A stretch of 64,000 nucleotides of DNA from Nitrospira sp. Lineage in GTDB: Bacteria; Nitrospirota; Nitrospiria; Nitrospirales; Nitrospiraceae. Positions 26,635 through 35,827 of this stretch are shown here, piece by piece (positions within the stretch are counted from its first letter, which is position 1; the number at the start of each line of letters is the position of its first letter). The position numbers were made by a program, and so were the translations under genes. The stretch is from the NCBI GenBank assembly GCA_024331125.1, contig JANDJI010000005.1, positions 124,001 to 188,000 on the forward strand, read 5' to 3'. The notes under the pieces are model-generated. The model did not search any database, had not been told where the DNA came from, and worked only from the letters and a program-made list of their open reading frames with translations.

Positions 26635-27789
26635 TCACCCAGGCTTGATCGCTTCCCAAAAACTGTCTCCGATCGACAGCCGTTGAGCGCCGAACGCGTC
26701 CGCCACCGTTTGTCCGAGATCGGCGGCGGTGGAACGAGTCCCTAAGTCCACCCCGGCGGGCAATTTGGGACCGAGAAGAAGAAGCGGCACGTATTCGCGC
26801 GTCGGTCTCTTCAATGGTCTCGACAAATCACGCCCATGGTCGCCGGTGATGACGACCAGATCCCCAACGCGCAACTTATCAAACAGACCCGGCAGACGGC
26901 GGTCAAATTCCTCCAACGCCGCGGCGGCCTGAGCCGCCTCATCGGTCGAGAAATCCAAACCGATATAAAGAAGCCCGCGCGGGACCTTGCTCAACATGTC
27001 GACGGTTTCCTCAAAGGCTTCCTGAGCGGACGAGACAGAAAAGGTTTTCGTCAAACTTCTTCCGCCGAACAAATCGCCGACCTTTCCGATCCCCATGACG
27101 ATCTGACCGGAGCGATTCAACACGTCCAGCATCGTGACGCCGGGCGGCTCCGCGACAAAATCTTTCCGGCTTCCATGGGCATGGAGCCGTCCGGGCTCGC
27201 CGACAACCGGCTGGGCGACGATCCGAACGAACAGCCCCGCCTGTTTGACCGTTTTCCATGCTTCGCGACAACCTTGGTAAAGAGCCTCGCGAGCCATCAC
27301 CGCTTCATGCGCGGCCACATGGCAGGTATTTCGGCCGTCAGTCCATAGTATCGGAGCTCCGCAGGCGAAATGGTCCGCGCCATAGTCTTTCAACATGGCC
27401 CCCAGAGAAGCCACGCTCTTTCCGATCACTTTTCTGCCCAACGCTTGTTCGACGGCGGCTACCACCTGCCGGGGAACTCCATCCGCACAGCTCGGAGGAG
27501 CCGTACTGACAATTCCGTTTATTTCCCAATGACCGGCGACCGAATCGGTTCCCTGTGTCGTAAAACACAGGCGACCGAAACAGCCCCGCGGCTGGGTTGT
27601 CGACAGCACCCCTGGAATCGAGGCGACATGCCCCAACCCCAACGTTTCCATGTTCGGCAGACTCAACCCGCCGACCATATCGGCCAAATGAGCAAGGGTA
27701 TTCGCACCGGCATCACCGTGCTCTGCGGCATCCGGCAGAGGACCGATGCCCAATCCATCAATGACGAACAGCAGCACGCGATTGATCAT
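26635..27789 (-). CDS. deoB: Phosphopentomutase DeoB
   Basis: DeoB interconverts (deoxy)ribose 1- and 5-phosphate. The start MINRVLLFVIDGLGIGP at 27789 overlaps the deoC stop (ATGA); an upstream ATG at 27810 lies inside deoC. The 384-residue product has metal ligands of the alkaline phosphatase fold: VIDGLGIGPLPDA at the N-terminus, GTDSVAGHWEI, and VVITGDHGRDLS near the C-terminus. With deoC it forms a deoxynucleoside catabolic pair. Confidence 0.93.
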   Translation of the reverse strand: MINRVLLFVIDGLGIGPLPDAAEHGDAGANTLAHLADMVGGLSLPNMETLGLGHVASIPGVLSTTQPRGCFGRLCFTTQGTDSVAGHWEINGIVSTAPPSCADGVPRQVVAAVEQALGRKVIGKSVASLGAMLKDYGADHFACGAPILWTDGRNTCHVAAHEAVMAREALYQGCREAWKTVKQAGLFVRIVAQPVVGEPGRLHAHGSRKDFVAEPPGVTMLDVLNRSGQIVMGIGKVGDLFGGRSLTKTFSVSSAQEAFEETVDMLSKVPRGLLYIGLDFSTDEAAQAAAALEEFDRRLPGLFDKLRVGDLVVITGDHGRDLSRPLKRPTREYVPLLLLGPKLPAGVDLGTRSTAADLGQTVADAFGAQRLSIGDSFWEAIKPG

Positions 27790-28457
27790 AGAATCCGTAC
27801 GACCCTCCATTCGTTGACAATGGGAACCCCCGCGCTGGTCCCGATCCGATCGGCGCCCGCCTCCAACATGGCTCGTGCGGTTTTCCAGTCTCTGATGCCG
27901 CCGGATGCCTTGACCTTGGCTCGTCCGGCGACGGCTGTCTTCAGAAGCCGGACATCATCGACCGTGGCACCGGATGGGCCGAAGCCGGTCGACGTCTTCA
28001 CGTAATCGGCCCCTGCTTCTACAACCAGACGGCAAGCCGTCATTTTTTCTTGATGCGTCAGATAACATGTCTCAAGTATGACTTTATGTTCTGAGTGGGG
28101 GGTCGCCCGCACGACTTCGGCGATGTCTTGCCGGACGGCATCATAGTCCTCTGATTTTAACCGACTGATGTTGAGGACCATATCCAGCACGGTGGCTCCC
28201 TGTTCGACCGCTTCAATCGCCTCCGCAACTTTTGTTTTCGTCGCATGACCACCCAGGGGAAATCCGACAGGGGCGCCGACGCGAATGGAATAGCCCTCGA
28301 CGGCGGCCACGGCCTCGGCGAGATAGGAGGGCGGGACAAAAATAACGGAAAAGTTGTATTCGATGGCTTCTCGACAAACCCGCAGCACATCATCCCGCGT
28401 GGCGTCGGGCCGCAACACCGTGTGGTCGATCAAGTCGGGCAGGTTCCAATTCGGCAT
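27786..28457 (-). CDS. deoC: Deoxyribose-phosphate aldolase DeoC
   Basis: A 223-residue class I aldolase that cleaves 2-deoxyribose 5-phosphate to acetaldehyde and glyceraldehyde 3-phosphate. It shows LIDHTVLRPDATRDDVLRVC, VGAPVGFPLGG, VILETCYLTHQEK, the Schiff-base lysine in GADYVKTSTGFG, and the second lysine in KVKASGGIRD. The product of DeoB is its substrate. Confidence 0.95.
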   Translation of the reverse strand: MPNWNLPDLIDHTVLRPDATRDDVLRVCREAIEYNFSVIFVPPSYLAEAVAAVEGYSIRVGAPVGFPLGGHATKTKVAEAIEAVEQGATVLDMVLNISRLKSEDYDAVRQDIAEVVRATPHSEHKVILETCYLTHQEKMTACRLVVEAGADYVKTSTGFGPSGATVDDVRLLKTAVAGRAKVKASGGIRDWKTARAMLEAGADRIGTSAGVPIVNEWRVVRIL

Positions 28458-28470
28458 GGCTGAAGACCTG

Positions 28471-29544
28471 TTAGGAATGGGAGAGTTGCCTTCCTCTGCT
28501 CATCGACGTCTCGGAACGGTTGCCTCGACGGAAGGGCCGTTTCTGATACTGTTCCACCGCTTTGTTATGTTGAATAAGCGTGGTGGAGAAATAGTGGGTG
28601 CCGTCGTTTTTTGAGACAAAGTATAAATGCGGCGTTGACGCAGGATAGAGGGCGGCGCGAATCGAATCAGCCCCCGGACTGGCGATCGGCCCGGGCGGCA
28701 GGCCCGCCCATCGATAGGTATTGTATGGGCTTGGATGCGAGAGGTCCTTTTTGCGCAAATTGCCGTCGAAATGGGGCAGGCCATAAATGACCGTCGGGTC
28801 GCTTTGCAACGGAATGTTTTTCTTGAGACGATTGTGAAACACGGACGAGATACGGGGACGTTCGTCCGCCGAACCGGTTTCCTTTTCGATCACCGAAGCC
28901 AGCGTCAGCACTTGGTGCTTCGTCAAGCCCAGTTCCTTGGCCCGCCCCTGCCATTCGACCGAGAAGACCCGATCAAGCTGATCCACCATCGTCTTAATCA
29001 CGTCCGCCGCCGCCGTGCGTCGAGCAAAGCGATACGTATCAGGAAACAAATAACCTTCAAGACTTTCCGCTGAAATCTTCAACGTTTGAATGAATGATTT
29101 GTCACGGGCCAGACGGAGGAACTCGGCGCGATCCGTAATGTGCCGCTCGGAAAGCATGTCCGCGATTTGAGCGATGGTGTACCCTTCCGGAATCGTGACC
29201 GAATGGAGAACGACCCGGCCGGTCAACAGTTTTGACAGAATATCCGCCGGGGGCATGGCGGCATGCAGCTCGTACTCCCCCGGCTGAATCTTCCGATCGG
29301 CATCTTGGGATCGCGCCAGCCACACGAATGCAAAGCGACTCTTGATCACTTGTTCCCGTTCGAGCAAAGCCGCGACCTGCTGCAAAGTCCATCCGGCCGG
29401 AACGACGACCACTTTGGAGGAAGGATGGTCGGAGTCGGACAGAAGCGGTGATTCAGCCCAGCGGATCATCTGGTACAAAGCCATCGCGCCGAGACCGGCG
29501 ACGGCGAGGAGCACGAGGAAGATCTGCGCAAGACGTGACTTCAT
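28471..29544 (-). CDS. mltG: Endolytic murein transglycosylase MltG
   Basis: A 357-residue inner-membrane protein with one N-terminal TM helix (IFLVLLAVAGLGAMALYQMI), a LysM-like region, and the YceG catalytic domain. The latter has EGYLFPDTYRFAR, the catalytic glutamate in LASVIEKETG, YNTYRWAGLPPGPIASPG and LYFVSKNDGTHYFS. It cuts nascent glycan strands. The start lies 92 nt inside the upstream ruvX frame. Confidence 0.92.
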   Translation of the reverse strand: MKSRLAQIFLVLLAVAGLGAMALYQMIRWAESPLLSDSDHPSSKVVVVPAGWTLQQVAALLEREQVIKSRFAFVWLARSQDADRKIQPGEYELHAAMPPADILSKLLTGRVVLHSVTIPEGYTIAQIADMLSERHITDRAEFLRLARDKSFIQTLKISAESLEGYLFPDTYRFARRTAAADVIKTMVDQLDRVFSVEWQGRAKELGLTKHQVLTLASVIEKETGSADERPRISSVFHNRLKKNIPLQSDPTVIYGLPHFDGNLRKKDLSHPSPYNTYRWAGLPPGPIASPGADSIRAALYPASTPHLYFVSKNDGTHYFSTTLIQHNKAVEQYQKRPFRRGNRSETSMSRGRQLSHS

Positions 29545-30049
29545 AGGGAACTTCGCTCACATATTCCGTGGGAGACGCCGAAGAATCTTCACAAGCCTCG
29601 AGATCCGCACCCGTCGAATTCCTTTCAGCCGGCACAGTCACCGACGCCAAATACCCTTGCAGCAACAACGACGCCGCAACTCGATCAACCGCTCCCTTGC
29701 GCTTTTTCCTGCTCACGTCCGCCGCGATCAAGAAGCCTTCCGCCGCTTTGGTCGTCATGCGCTCGTCCCACAGAACAAGCGGAACGGAAAGAGCGGCTTC
29801 CAATTTTATAATAAACTCCCGCATCGACCGGACGGCCGGTCCTTCCCGACCATCCAATTGAAGCGGCAGCCCCAAGATTACCCGCTCCACCTCGTGCGAG
29901 ATGACCAAACGTGCGACGTGCGCAATATCCTGATCCAACGTTCGCCGCTCGAACGTTTCAAGCGGCTGGGCCGTCCACCACAATTCGTCGCTCAAGGCGA
30001 CGCCGATTCGCTTGGTGCCGTAATCGAGAGCAAGAATCCGACCGGGCAT
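29453..30049 (-). CDS. ruvX: Putative pre-16S rRNA nuclease / Holliday junction resolvase-like RuvX (YqgF)
   Basis: From ATG 30049 the product is 198 residues. The RNase H-like core has RILALDYGTKRIGVALSD, VERVILGLPLQLDG, PLVLWDERMTTKAAE and a final aspartate in GAVDRVAASLLLQGYL. Family members are about 140-150 residues; here about 50 extra, Arg-rich, low-similarity residues run 92 nt into mltG. It lies 4 nt after alaS, a common pairing. Confidence 0.88.
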   Translation of the reverse strand: MPGRILALDYGTKRIGVALSDELWWTAQPLETFERRTLDQDIAHVARLVISHEVERVILGLPLQLDGREGPAVRSMREFIIKLEAALSVPLVLWDERMTTKAAEGFLIAADVSRKKRKGAVDRVAASLLLQGYLASVTVPAERNSTGADLEACEDSSASPTEYVSEVPYEVTSCADLPRAPRRRRSRRDGFVPDDPLG

Positions 30050-30053
30050 GATT

Positions 30054-32687
30054 TTATCTCGCCAGCGCCCGCTCGACCAGCTCAAACACTTTTTCCAACG
30101 CACGGTCGAGCTTGGCCGGCTCCTTGCCGCCTGCCTGCGCCATTTCCGGCCGTCCGCCGCCGGTGCCGCCTACCTCGGCCGCCATCACCTTCACAATCTC
30201 GCCGGCCTTCAAGGAACCGGTCAGATCTTTCGTGACCACGACCAGCAGCGACACCTTGCCTTCTTCGGTCGCGGCGCCCAGGGCAATGACGCCGCTCTTC
30301 AGCTTATCCCGTAACTGATCGGCCAGGGCCCTCATGCCGTTCATATCCAACCCGTCCGTTCGCTGGACGTGCACCGAGACGCCCGCGACCGTCCGGACCG
30401 TCGAGGCGGATGTCTGGCCGCTTGCCAACTTCAGTTTCAATTCCTCCAGCTCCCGTTCCTTGTCCTTCAACTGAGCCATCACTTTTCTGGTTTTCGCGAC
30501 GACTTCCATAGGACCGACCTTGAGCAACTCGGACAATTCGCGAATTTCGGCTTCGAGTTTTTTCACGTAGGCCATCGCGCCGCTTCCCGTCTGCGCCTCG
30601 ATTCGACGAACGCCCGCCGCCACACCCGTCTCGGACAAGACACGGAAAAGTCCGATTTCGCCCGTGTGCCGACAGTGCGTCCCGCCGCACAGCTCTCGGC
30701 TGAAGGATTCGACGGTCACGACCCGAACTTGTTCGCCATATTTGTCGCCGAAAAAGGCCAGCGCCCCCTTGGCTACGGCCTCCTGAAAATTCATCACTTG
30801 TGTCCGCACCGGCTCGTTTTTTCTGACTTCTTCGTTGACCAACGACTCGATATCGTCAACGTCGCGAGCGGAAAGCGGCCTGAAGTGCGCGAAGTCGAAC
30901 CTCAGTCGATTCGGCCCGACCAGCGAGCCGTACTGTTTCACGTGAGAGCCAAGGAGCTGGCGCAGGGCCGCGTGCAGCAGATGAGTGGCCGTATGGTTCC
31001 GCGCCGCGTCCTGTCGCAAGACACCGTTCACCGTCGCGACGAGCCGTTCTCCCTCGCGAATGCAGCCTTTCCGAACGATGCCCTTGTGGAGAATCATAGT
31101 TGGCGTCGGTTTCGTCGTATCCGTGACATCAACCACTCCTTCCGGGCCTATGCAGGTCCCATGATCCCCCACCTGTCCTCCCCCCTCGGGATAGAACGGC
31201 GTCACATCCAAGACCATCTCGACTTCATCCCCTTCGACCGCTTCCTTGACCAACCGATCACCCTTCAGGATGGCCAAGAGAACCCCCTCGCTCTCCAGCC
31301 GGTCATACCCGACGAACGTGACGGCTCCAACGCGCGAGGACAGCTCGGCGACGGAGGGCCTGACGGTTTCCTGCTCGAATCCTCCGATTTTGCGGGCTCG
31401 ATTCCGCTGCCCTTCGATCGCCGCCTCGAATCCCCGTTCATCGACGGTGAGTCCCTGTTCCCGACAGGCCTCGGCGATCAGATCCATCGGGAACCCGTAC
31501 GTGTCATAGAGTTTGAAGACGTCATCGCCGCTCAACAGAGTCCGTCCATCGGCTCGCGCCTTCTCAATAAGGCCGTTCAAGATCGGCAATCCTTGGTCGA
31601 GCGTCGCGATGAACCGCTCTTCCTCTCCCTTCGTGGCCTCGGCGATCGTGCCGGCCGCCGCCCGCACCTCCGGATAGACGTCGCCCATCTGCTCCACCAC
31701 CCTGCCGGTAAGATCATACAGAAACGGCTCGACAATGCCGAGCAGCCGTCCGTGGCGAGCGGCCCGGCGAAGAATCCGCCGCAAGACGTAGCCTCGTCCC
31801 TCGTTGGAGGGCAATACGCCGTCCGCCATCAGAAACGTAACGGCCCGGAGGTGATCCGCGATGACCCGCATCGATCGATCCACCGAGCCCTCTCGACCGT
31901 ACTGCGCGCCCGCGCGCGCGGCGATCGCCGACAAGAGCGGCGCAAAGAGATCGCTGCCGTAATTGCTGGGGACGCCTTGCGCGACGGCGCCCAAGCGCTC
32001 CAATCCCATCCCTGTGTCGATGCTCGGCCTCGGCAACGGATGAAGCGTCCCCGACGTATCTCGATTGAACTGCATGAAGACAAGGTTCCAGACCTCGATG
32101 ACCCGGTCGCCTTCTCCGTTCGGACGATCATCACCGGGGACGGACGGTCCCTGATCAAAATGAATTTCCGAGCAGGGACCGCAGGGGCCGGTGTCCGCCA
32201 TCTGCCAGAAGTTGTCCTTTTCGTCGAACCGCACGATGCGCGAAGGCGACACGCCGATCTTTTTCCACAGGACGTCGGCTTCGTCGTCCTCGCGAAAAAT
32301 CGTGATCCACAGCCTGTCTTTCGTCAATCCGACGATCTTGGTCAAGAACTCCCATCCGAACGCAATCGCGTCGGCCTTAAAGTAATCGCCGAATGAAAAG
32401 TTGCCCAGCATCTCAAAAAAGGTATGGTGGCGGCCGGTGTAACCCACGTTTTCAAGGTCATTGTGTTTGCCGCCGGCGCGCAGGCATTTCTGCACAGACA
32501 CCGCCCGCTTATACGGACGTGTCTCTTCTCCGAGAAACACCCGTTTGAACTGATTCATCCCGGCGTTGGTAAACAGCAACGTGGGATCGGCCTGCGGAAT
32601 GAGGGACGAGCTCGGCACGGCCTGATGGCCCTGCCGTTCGAAATAATGAATGAACGATTGTCTTAATTCACGCGCACCATGCGTCAT
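30054..32687 (-). CDS. alaS: Alanyl-tRNA synthetase
   Basis: 877 residues from ATG 32687, which overlaps the recX stop (ATGA). The aminoacylation domain opens with ARELRQSFIHYFERQGH and has LLFTNAGMNQFK and FFEMLGNFSFGDYFK. The editing domain has HTATHLLHAALRQLLG and the zinc site CGGTHCRHTGEIG. A C-terminal GGTGGGRPEMAQAGG region follows. Complete class II enzyme. Confidence 0.97.
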   Translation of the reverse strand: MTHGARELRQSFIHYFERQGHQAVPSSSLIPQADPTLLFTNAGMNQFKRVFLGEETRPYKRAVSVQKCLRAGGKHNDLENVGYTGRHHTFFEMLGNFSFGDYFKADAIAFGWEFLTKIVGLTKDRLWITIFREDDEADVLWKKIGVSPSRIVRFDEKDNFWQMADTGPCGPCSEIHFDQGPSVPGDDRPNGEGDRVIEVWNLVFMQFNRDTSGTLHPLPRPSIDTGMGLERLGAVAQGVPSNYGSDLFAPLLSAIAARAGAQYGREGSVDRSMRVIADHLRAVTFLMADGVLPSNEGRGYVLRRILRRAARHGRLLGIVEPFLYDLTGRVVEQMGDVYPEVRAAAGTIAEATKGEEERFIATLDQGLPILNGLIEKARADGRTLLSGDDVFKLYDTYGFPMDLIAEACREQGLTVDERGFEAAIEGQRNRARKIGGFEQETVRPSVAELSSRVGAVTFVGYDRLESEGVLLAILKGDRLVKEAVEGDEVEMVLDVTPFYPEGGGQVGDHGTCIGPEGVVDVTDTTKPTPTMILHKGIVRKGCIREGERLVATVNGVLRQDAARNHTATHLLHAALRQLLGSHVKQYGSLVGPNRLRFDFAHFRPLSARDVDDIESLVNEEVRKNEPVRTQVMNFQEAVAKGALAFFGDKYGEQVRVVTVESFSRELCGGTHCRHTGEIGLFRVLSETGVAAGVRRIEAQTGSGAMAYVKKLEAEIRELSELLKVGPMEVVAKTRKVMAQLKDKERELEELKLKLASGQTSASTVRTVAGVSVHVQRTDGLDMNGMRALADQLRDKLKSGVIALGAATEEGKVSLLVVVTKDLTGSLKAGEIVKVMAAEVGGTGGGRPEMAQAGGKEPAKLDRALEKVFELVERALAR

Positions 32688-33193
32688 GATCCGGGCCCTT
32701 CGTGCATCAGACGGTCTTCGTCCATCATACAACGAATCGTCTCTTCGTCGAACCCCCGTTGGCGCAACCGGCGCGCAACCTGGATGGGCGTCATCTCCCG
32801 CCCCGTCCGGCGCAATACATCAAGGGCCGAGCGGGCCAACATCATCTCATTGGGCAGATTGCGCAACAGGTCTTCAATCGTCGCGGGGTCGATGCCCTTT
32901 TCTGTTAGTTCAGCCTTAAGCCGCTCCCGTCCCATCGGCCGGCGGGCGAGCCGGCCGGCAATCCAGCGTTCCGCGTAAGCTCGATCATTCAGGTAGCCGA
33001 GCTGAAACAGCCGACGGACGACCCGTTCAATCTGAGCCTGGGGAATCCCTCTCCGGTGAAGCAAATGACGAACTTGGAGGCTGGTTCGATCACGGGCGGC
33101 AAGATAGCCCACGGCAAGTTGTAACCATTTGCCTTCTTCCTGCAAGGGTTGCTTGACTGGACGATCGCTACGACCGATGCCCCCGTTTGTCAT
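32684..33193 (-). CDS. recX: RecX, modulator of RecA
   Basis: From ATG 33193 (169 residues; a longer frame reaches 33304 inside recA). It has the three-helix repeats of Rec[67 protein letters not shown] and [19 protein letters not shown]. RecX binds inside the RecA filament groove and limits its activity. It overlaps the recA 3' end by 26 nt. Confidence 0.92.
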   Translation of the reverse strand: MTNGGIGRSDRPVKQPLQEEGKWLQLAVGYLAARDRTSLQVRHLLHRRGIPQAQIERVVRRLFQLGYLNDRAYAERWIAGRLARRPMGRERLKAELTEKGIDPATIEDLLRNLPNEMMLARSALDVLRRTGREMTPIQVARRLRQRGFDEETIRCMMDEDRLMHEGPGS

Positions 33194-34265
33194 CTGTTCG
33201 GGACAGCGGCTTGTCTTCCTTTGGCGCCGCCTTCTCCTCCTTACCGGCCGACTTCTTCTCGTCCAACCTCGGCACCCCGGACAATTCTCGAAGTTTCGAT
33301 TCAATTTCTCTTGCTATCTCATTGTTCTTTTTTAGAAATTCTCTTGCCGCATCACGTCCCTGCCCGATCCGTTCTCCCTTATAGGAGTACCAGGCGCCAG
33401 ACTTCTCGATCACGTGCTTCTCGACGCCCAAGTCGATGAGCTCGCCGGTTTTTGAGATTCCCTCCGCGAACATGATGTCGAACTCCGCCTGTCTAAATGG
33501 CGGAGCCATCTTGTTCTTCACCACCTTGACCCGAACCCGGCTGCCGATGACGTCCTGTCCCTCCTTGATGGACTCGATCCGCCGAATGTCCAGCCGCACC
33601 GACGCATAGAACTTGAGCGCGTTCCCTCCCGTCGTCGTCTCCGGATTGCCGAACATCACGCCCAGCTTCATGCGGATCTGATTGATGAAAATCACCGTCG
33701 TCAGGGATTTCGCGATCGCCGCCGTCAGCTTTCGCAAGGCCTGCGACATCAGCCTCGCTTGCAACCCCATATGAGCGTCGCCCATTTCGCCTTCGATTTC
33801 AGCCCGAGGCGTCAAGGCCGCCACGGAATCGATGACGATCAGATCGATCGCTCCGCTGCGGACCAATGTCTCCGCGATTTCCAGCGCCTGCTCTCCGGTA
33901 TCCGGCTGAGAGACCAGCAGATCATCCGCCTGAACGCCCAACTTTCTCGCGTAGGTCAGATCGAGCGCATGTTCGGCATCGATAAAGGCCGCGACGCCCC
34001 CCGCTTTCTGCACCTCGGCGATACAATGCAGGGTCATGGTGGTTTTCCCTGAAGCCTCCGGCCCAAAAATCTCAACCACTCTTCCGCGTGGAAGTCCTCC
34101 GACCCCCAGGGCGATATCAAGGCTCAGCGATCCGGTCGAAATGGCCGGCACGTCCGCCAGCTTTTCTTCCGCACCGAGCTTCATAATGGCCCCTTTTCCA
34201 TACTGTTTTTCGATTTGGGACAGGGCCAATTCCAACGCCCGTTTCTTCTCGTCTTTTTCCGCCAT
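33168..34265 (-). CDS. recA: Recombinase RecA
   Basis: 365 residues from ATG 34265 (a longer frame to 34313 adds a non-family extension). Walker A is GPEASGKTT, the L1/L2 and ATPase core is seen in [39 protein letters not shown] and [25 protein letters not shown]. The C-terminal tail is Lys/Glu/Asp-rich. It starts the compact run recA-recX-alaS-ruvX-mltG-deoC-deoB. I see no LexA box upstream. Confidence 0.98.
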   Translation of the reverse strand: MAEKDEKKRALELALSQIEKQYGKGAIMKLGAEEKLADVPAISTGSLSLDIALGVGGLPRGRVVEIFGPEASGKTTMTLHCIAEVQKAGGVAAFIDAEHALDLTYARKLGVQADDLLVSQPDTGEQALEIAETLVRSGAIDLIVIDSVAALTPRAEIEGEMGDAHMGLQARLMSQALRKLTAAIAKSLTTVIFINQIRMKLGVMFGNPETTTGGNALKFYASVRLDIRRIESIKEGQDVIGSRVRVKVVKNKMAPPFRQAEFDIMFAEGISKTGELIDLGVEKHVIEKSGAWYSYKGERIGQGRDAAREFLKKNNEIAREIESKLRELSGVPRLDEKKSAGKEEKAAPKEDKPLSRTDDKRGHRS

Positions 34266-34373
34266 CAGTGCGCTCCTCTTTTCAAAAACGGTCGCTCGCC
34301 CATACCTACACAAATTCGCTTTCGGTATCGCGTGAACGGGCGACCTGGACCTTGCGGGTGAACAGGCGTGGCG

Positions 34374-34379
34374 ATTATA
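34374..34379 (-). promoter_or_regulatory. Candidate -10 box for recA
   Basis: A perfect TATAAT on the minus strand lies about 109 nt before the recA start in the 243 bp gap between recA and the divergent ankyrin gene. No good -35 box is found at 16-18 bp, so an activator or a weak -35 would be needed. Confidence 0.4.
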
Positions 34380-34508
34380 CAGAAGCGACGGTGGGAAACC
34401 TAGCCTGATCTCGGCACGGAACCATTCACATTGGACTCAACAGGCCATTGATTTGCCGCCGCCGTCCATGTAAGAGATTTCCATGAAAACATCATCCTGC
34501 GGTATGCC

Positions 34509-35051
34509 ATGTCGCATAGAAAAACGGCGATACATGCGCTGTCCTTTTGGAGCCTCTTGGTTCTGAGCGGCTGCATCGCGTCGCCGGAACACAGACTCCG
34601 TGAAGCAATCATAAACGGAGACTCGACCCAAGCTGCCGCTGCACTGGCTCAAGGCGCGAAGGTGGAAACCGCCGACGAATTCGGCATGACGCCGCTTCTG
34701 CTGGCCGTCAAGCATGGACACCGACCGACGGTCGAACTGCTACTGGAAAAGGGCGCCGACCTGTCCCGTGCGAGACACGACGGACTCACGCCGCTGTTCA
34801 TGGCCATACGAGAGGGGCGCGCGGATATGGTGGCTCTGCTCTTGGAAAAGGGCGCGGACGTGAACGTTCGTGGCGCAATCAGCAGCGTCACGCCGCTCCA
34901 CGTCGGAGCGTATGAAGGCAATCAAGAGATCGTGACGTTGCTCCTCAAGTACGGCGCGGATAAACAGGCCAGAATGACATCGGGAGAACTGCCGGTTGAT
35001 CTGGCCCGTCAGCTCGGCCGGACGAACTTGATCAAACTCCTTGAGCCATAA
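34509..35051 (+). CDS. Ankyrin-repeat lipoprotein
   Basis: 180 residues. A lipoprotein signal peptide ends in the lipobox LSGC (Cys near residue 22). The mature part has about four to five ankyrin repeats, such as FGMTPLLLAVKHGHRPTVELLLEKGADL and GLTPLFMAIREGRADMVALLLEKGADV, so a protein-protein interaction role in the periplasm or outer membrane is likely. It is divergent from recA. Confidence 0.85.
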   Translation: MSHRKTAIHALSFWSLLVLSGCIASPEHRLREAIINGDSTQAAAALAQGAKVETADEFGMTPLLLAVKHGHRPTVELLLEKGADLSRARHDGLTPLFMAIREGRADMVALLLEKGADVNVRGAISSVTPLHVGAYEGNQEIVTLLLKYGADKQARMTSGELPVDLARQLGRTNLIKLLEP

Positions 35052-35104
35052 CGGACGATGGGCGATAGGTGGACGTCCCGTCTTCCAGTTCGCGGGAATC
35101 TTCT

Positions 35105-35737
35105 TCAGCCGTCTCCTCCACCTCCCACCCCGGCCTGCCATAATTTCGTGTAAATAGGCCCGGCCGGCTTAAGGTCGCTCTTGATGAGGGCGATGGATTC
35201 CACCGCCAGCGTTCCCACGAACAGCGATCGGTCCATCACACCGCTCGCAGCCAACAGCCGACCCACCTCGCGCGCTCCTTCTTTCACCCGCGCCAGAGTG
35301 AGATGGGGGGAAAAGGGCCGTCTATCCAACGCCAACGCCGTCGCGCAGCCGAGCGACGCACAACAATCCTCCACCGTTCGGTGTAATGCAGCCAGCCGTT
35401 GCGCCTCCTGGCTCTCTTCCCACTTTACTTGAGGACCGACCCATAAGACCCGCGGCTCTCTCGGATGGGGAAACGCTCCGATCCGCTCAAGCGGAATGAA
35501 GACCGGCCGATGCGCCTGCATGGCGACACCGACCGCCAGGCGCATCGGTTCGATCAGCGACTCATCGATGTCGCCGAGAAATTTGACGGTGAGATGAATC
35601 GACGATGCCTGCACCCAGGCGATGCGGGCGGCTTTGGGCGCCTCGCGCCCGAGTCGCCTCCTGAGATCTTCCTGAACCAGCGCCACTTGACGCTTGAGAT
35701 CATCGCCAAGCTCAACGGCAAGAAAGGCTCGGAGCAT
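35105..35737 (-). CDS. thpR: RNA 2',3'-cyclic phosphodiesterase ThpR
   Basis: The start ATG 35737 follows GGAGAGGAAACG; a longer frame reaches 35800. The 210-residue product belongs to the 2H phosphoesterases, with the two HxTx motifs IHLTVKFLGDID and HLTLARVKEG and the opening MLRAFLAVEL. It opens 2',3'-cyclic phosphates on RNA ends. It lies just downstream of cinA, a frequent bacterial pairing. Confidence 0.9.
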   Translation of the reverse strand: MLRAFLAVELGDDLKRQVALVQEDLRRRLGREAPKAARIAWVQASSIHLTVKFLGDIDESLIEPMRLAVGVAMQAHRPVFIPLERIGAFPHPREPRVLWVGPQVKWEESQEAQRLAALHRTVEDCCASLGCATALALDRRPFSPHLTLARVKEGAREVGRLLAASGVMDRSLFVGTLAVESIALIKSDLKPAGPIYTKLWQAGVGGGGDG

Positions 35738-35827
35738 CGTTTCCTCTCCGTTTGTTCGCTGTTTGTCCCGTTTGCGTGCGTGCTCTTGCTCGACGCCCAC
35801 CCGCCGACATCACGAGCTTGCATTCCG

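Noticed and set aside
30369..32396. 675-codon plus-strand frame opposite alaS
   Set aside because: Antisense shadow of an intact alaS; composition is Arg/Asp/Gln-rich without motifs.
34266..34508. LexA operator upstream of recA
   Set aside because: No CTG-N10-CAG or GAAC-N4-GTTC type box was seen near the -10 candidate.
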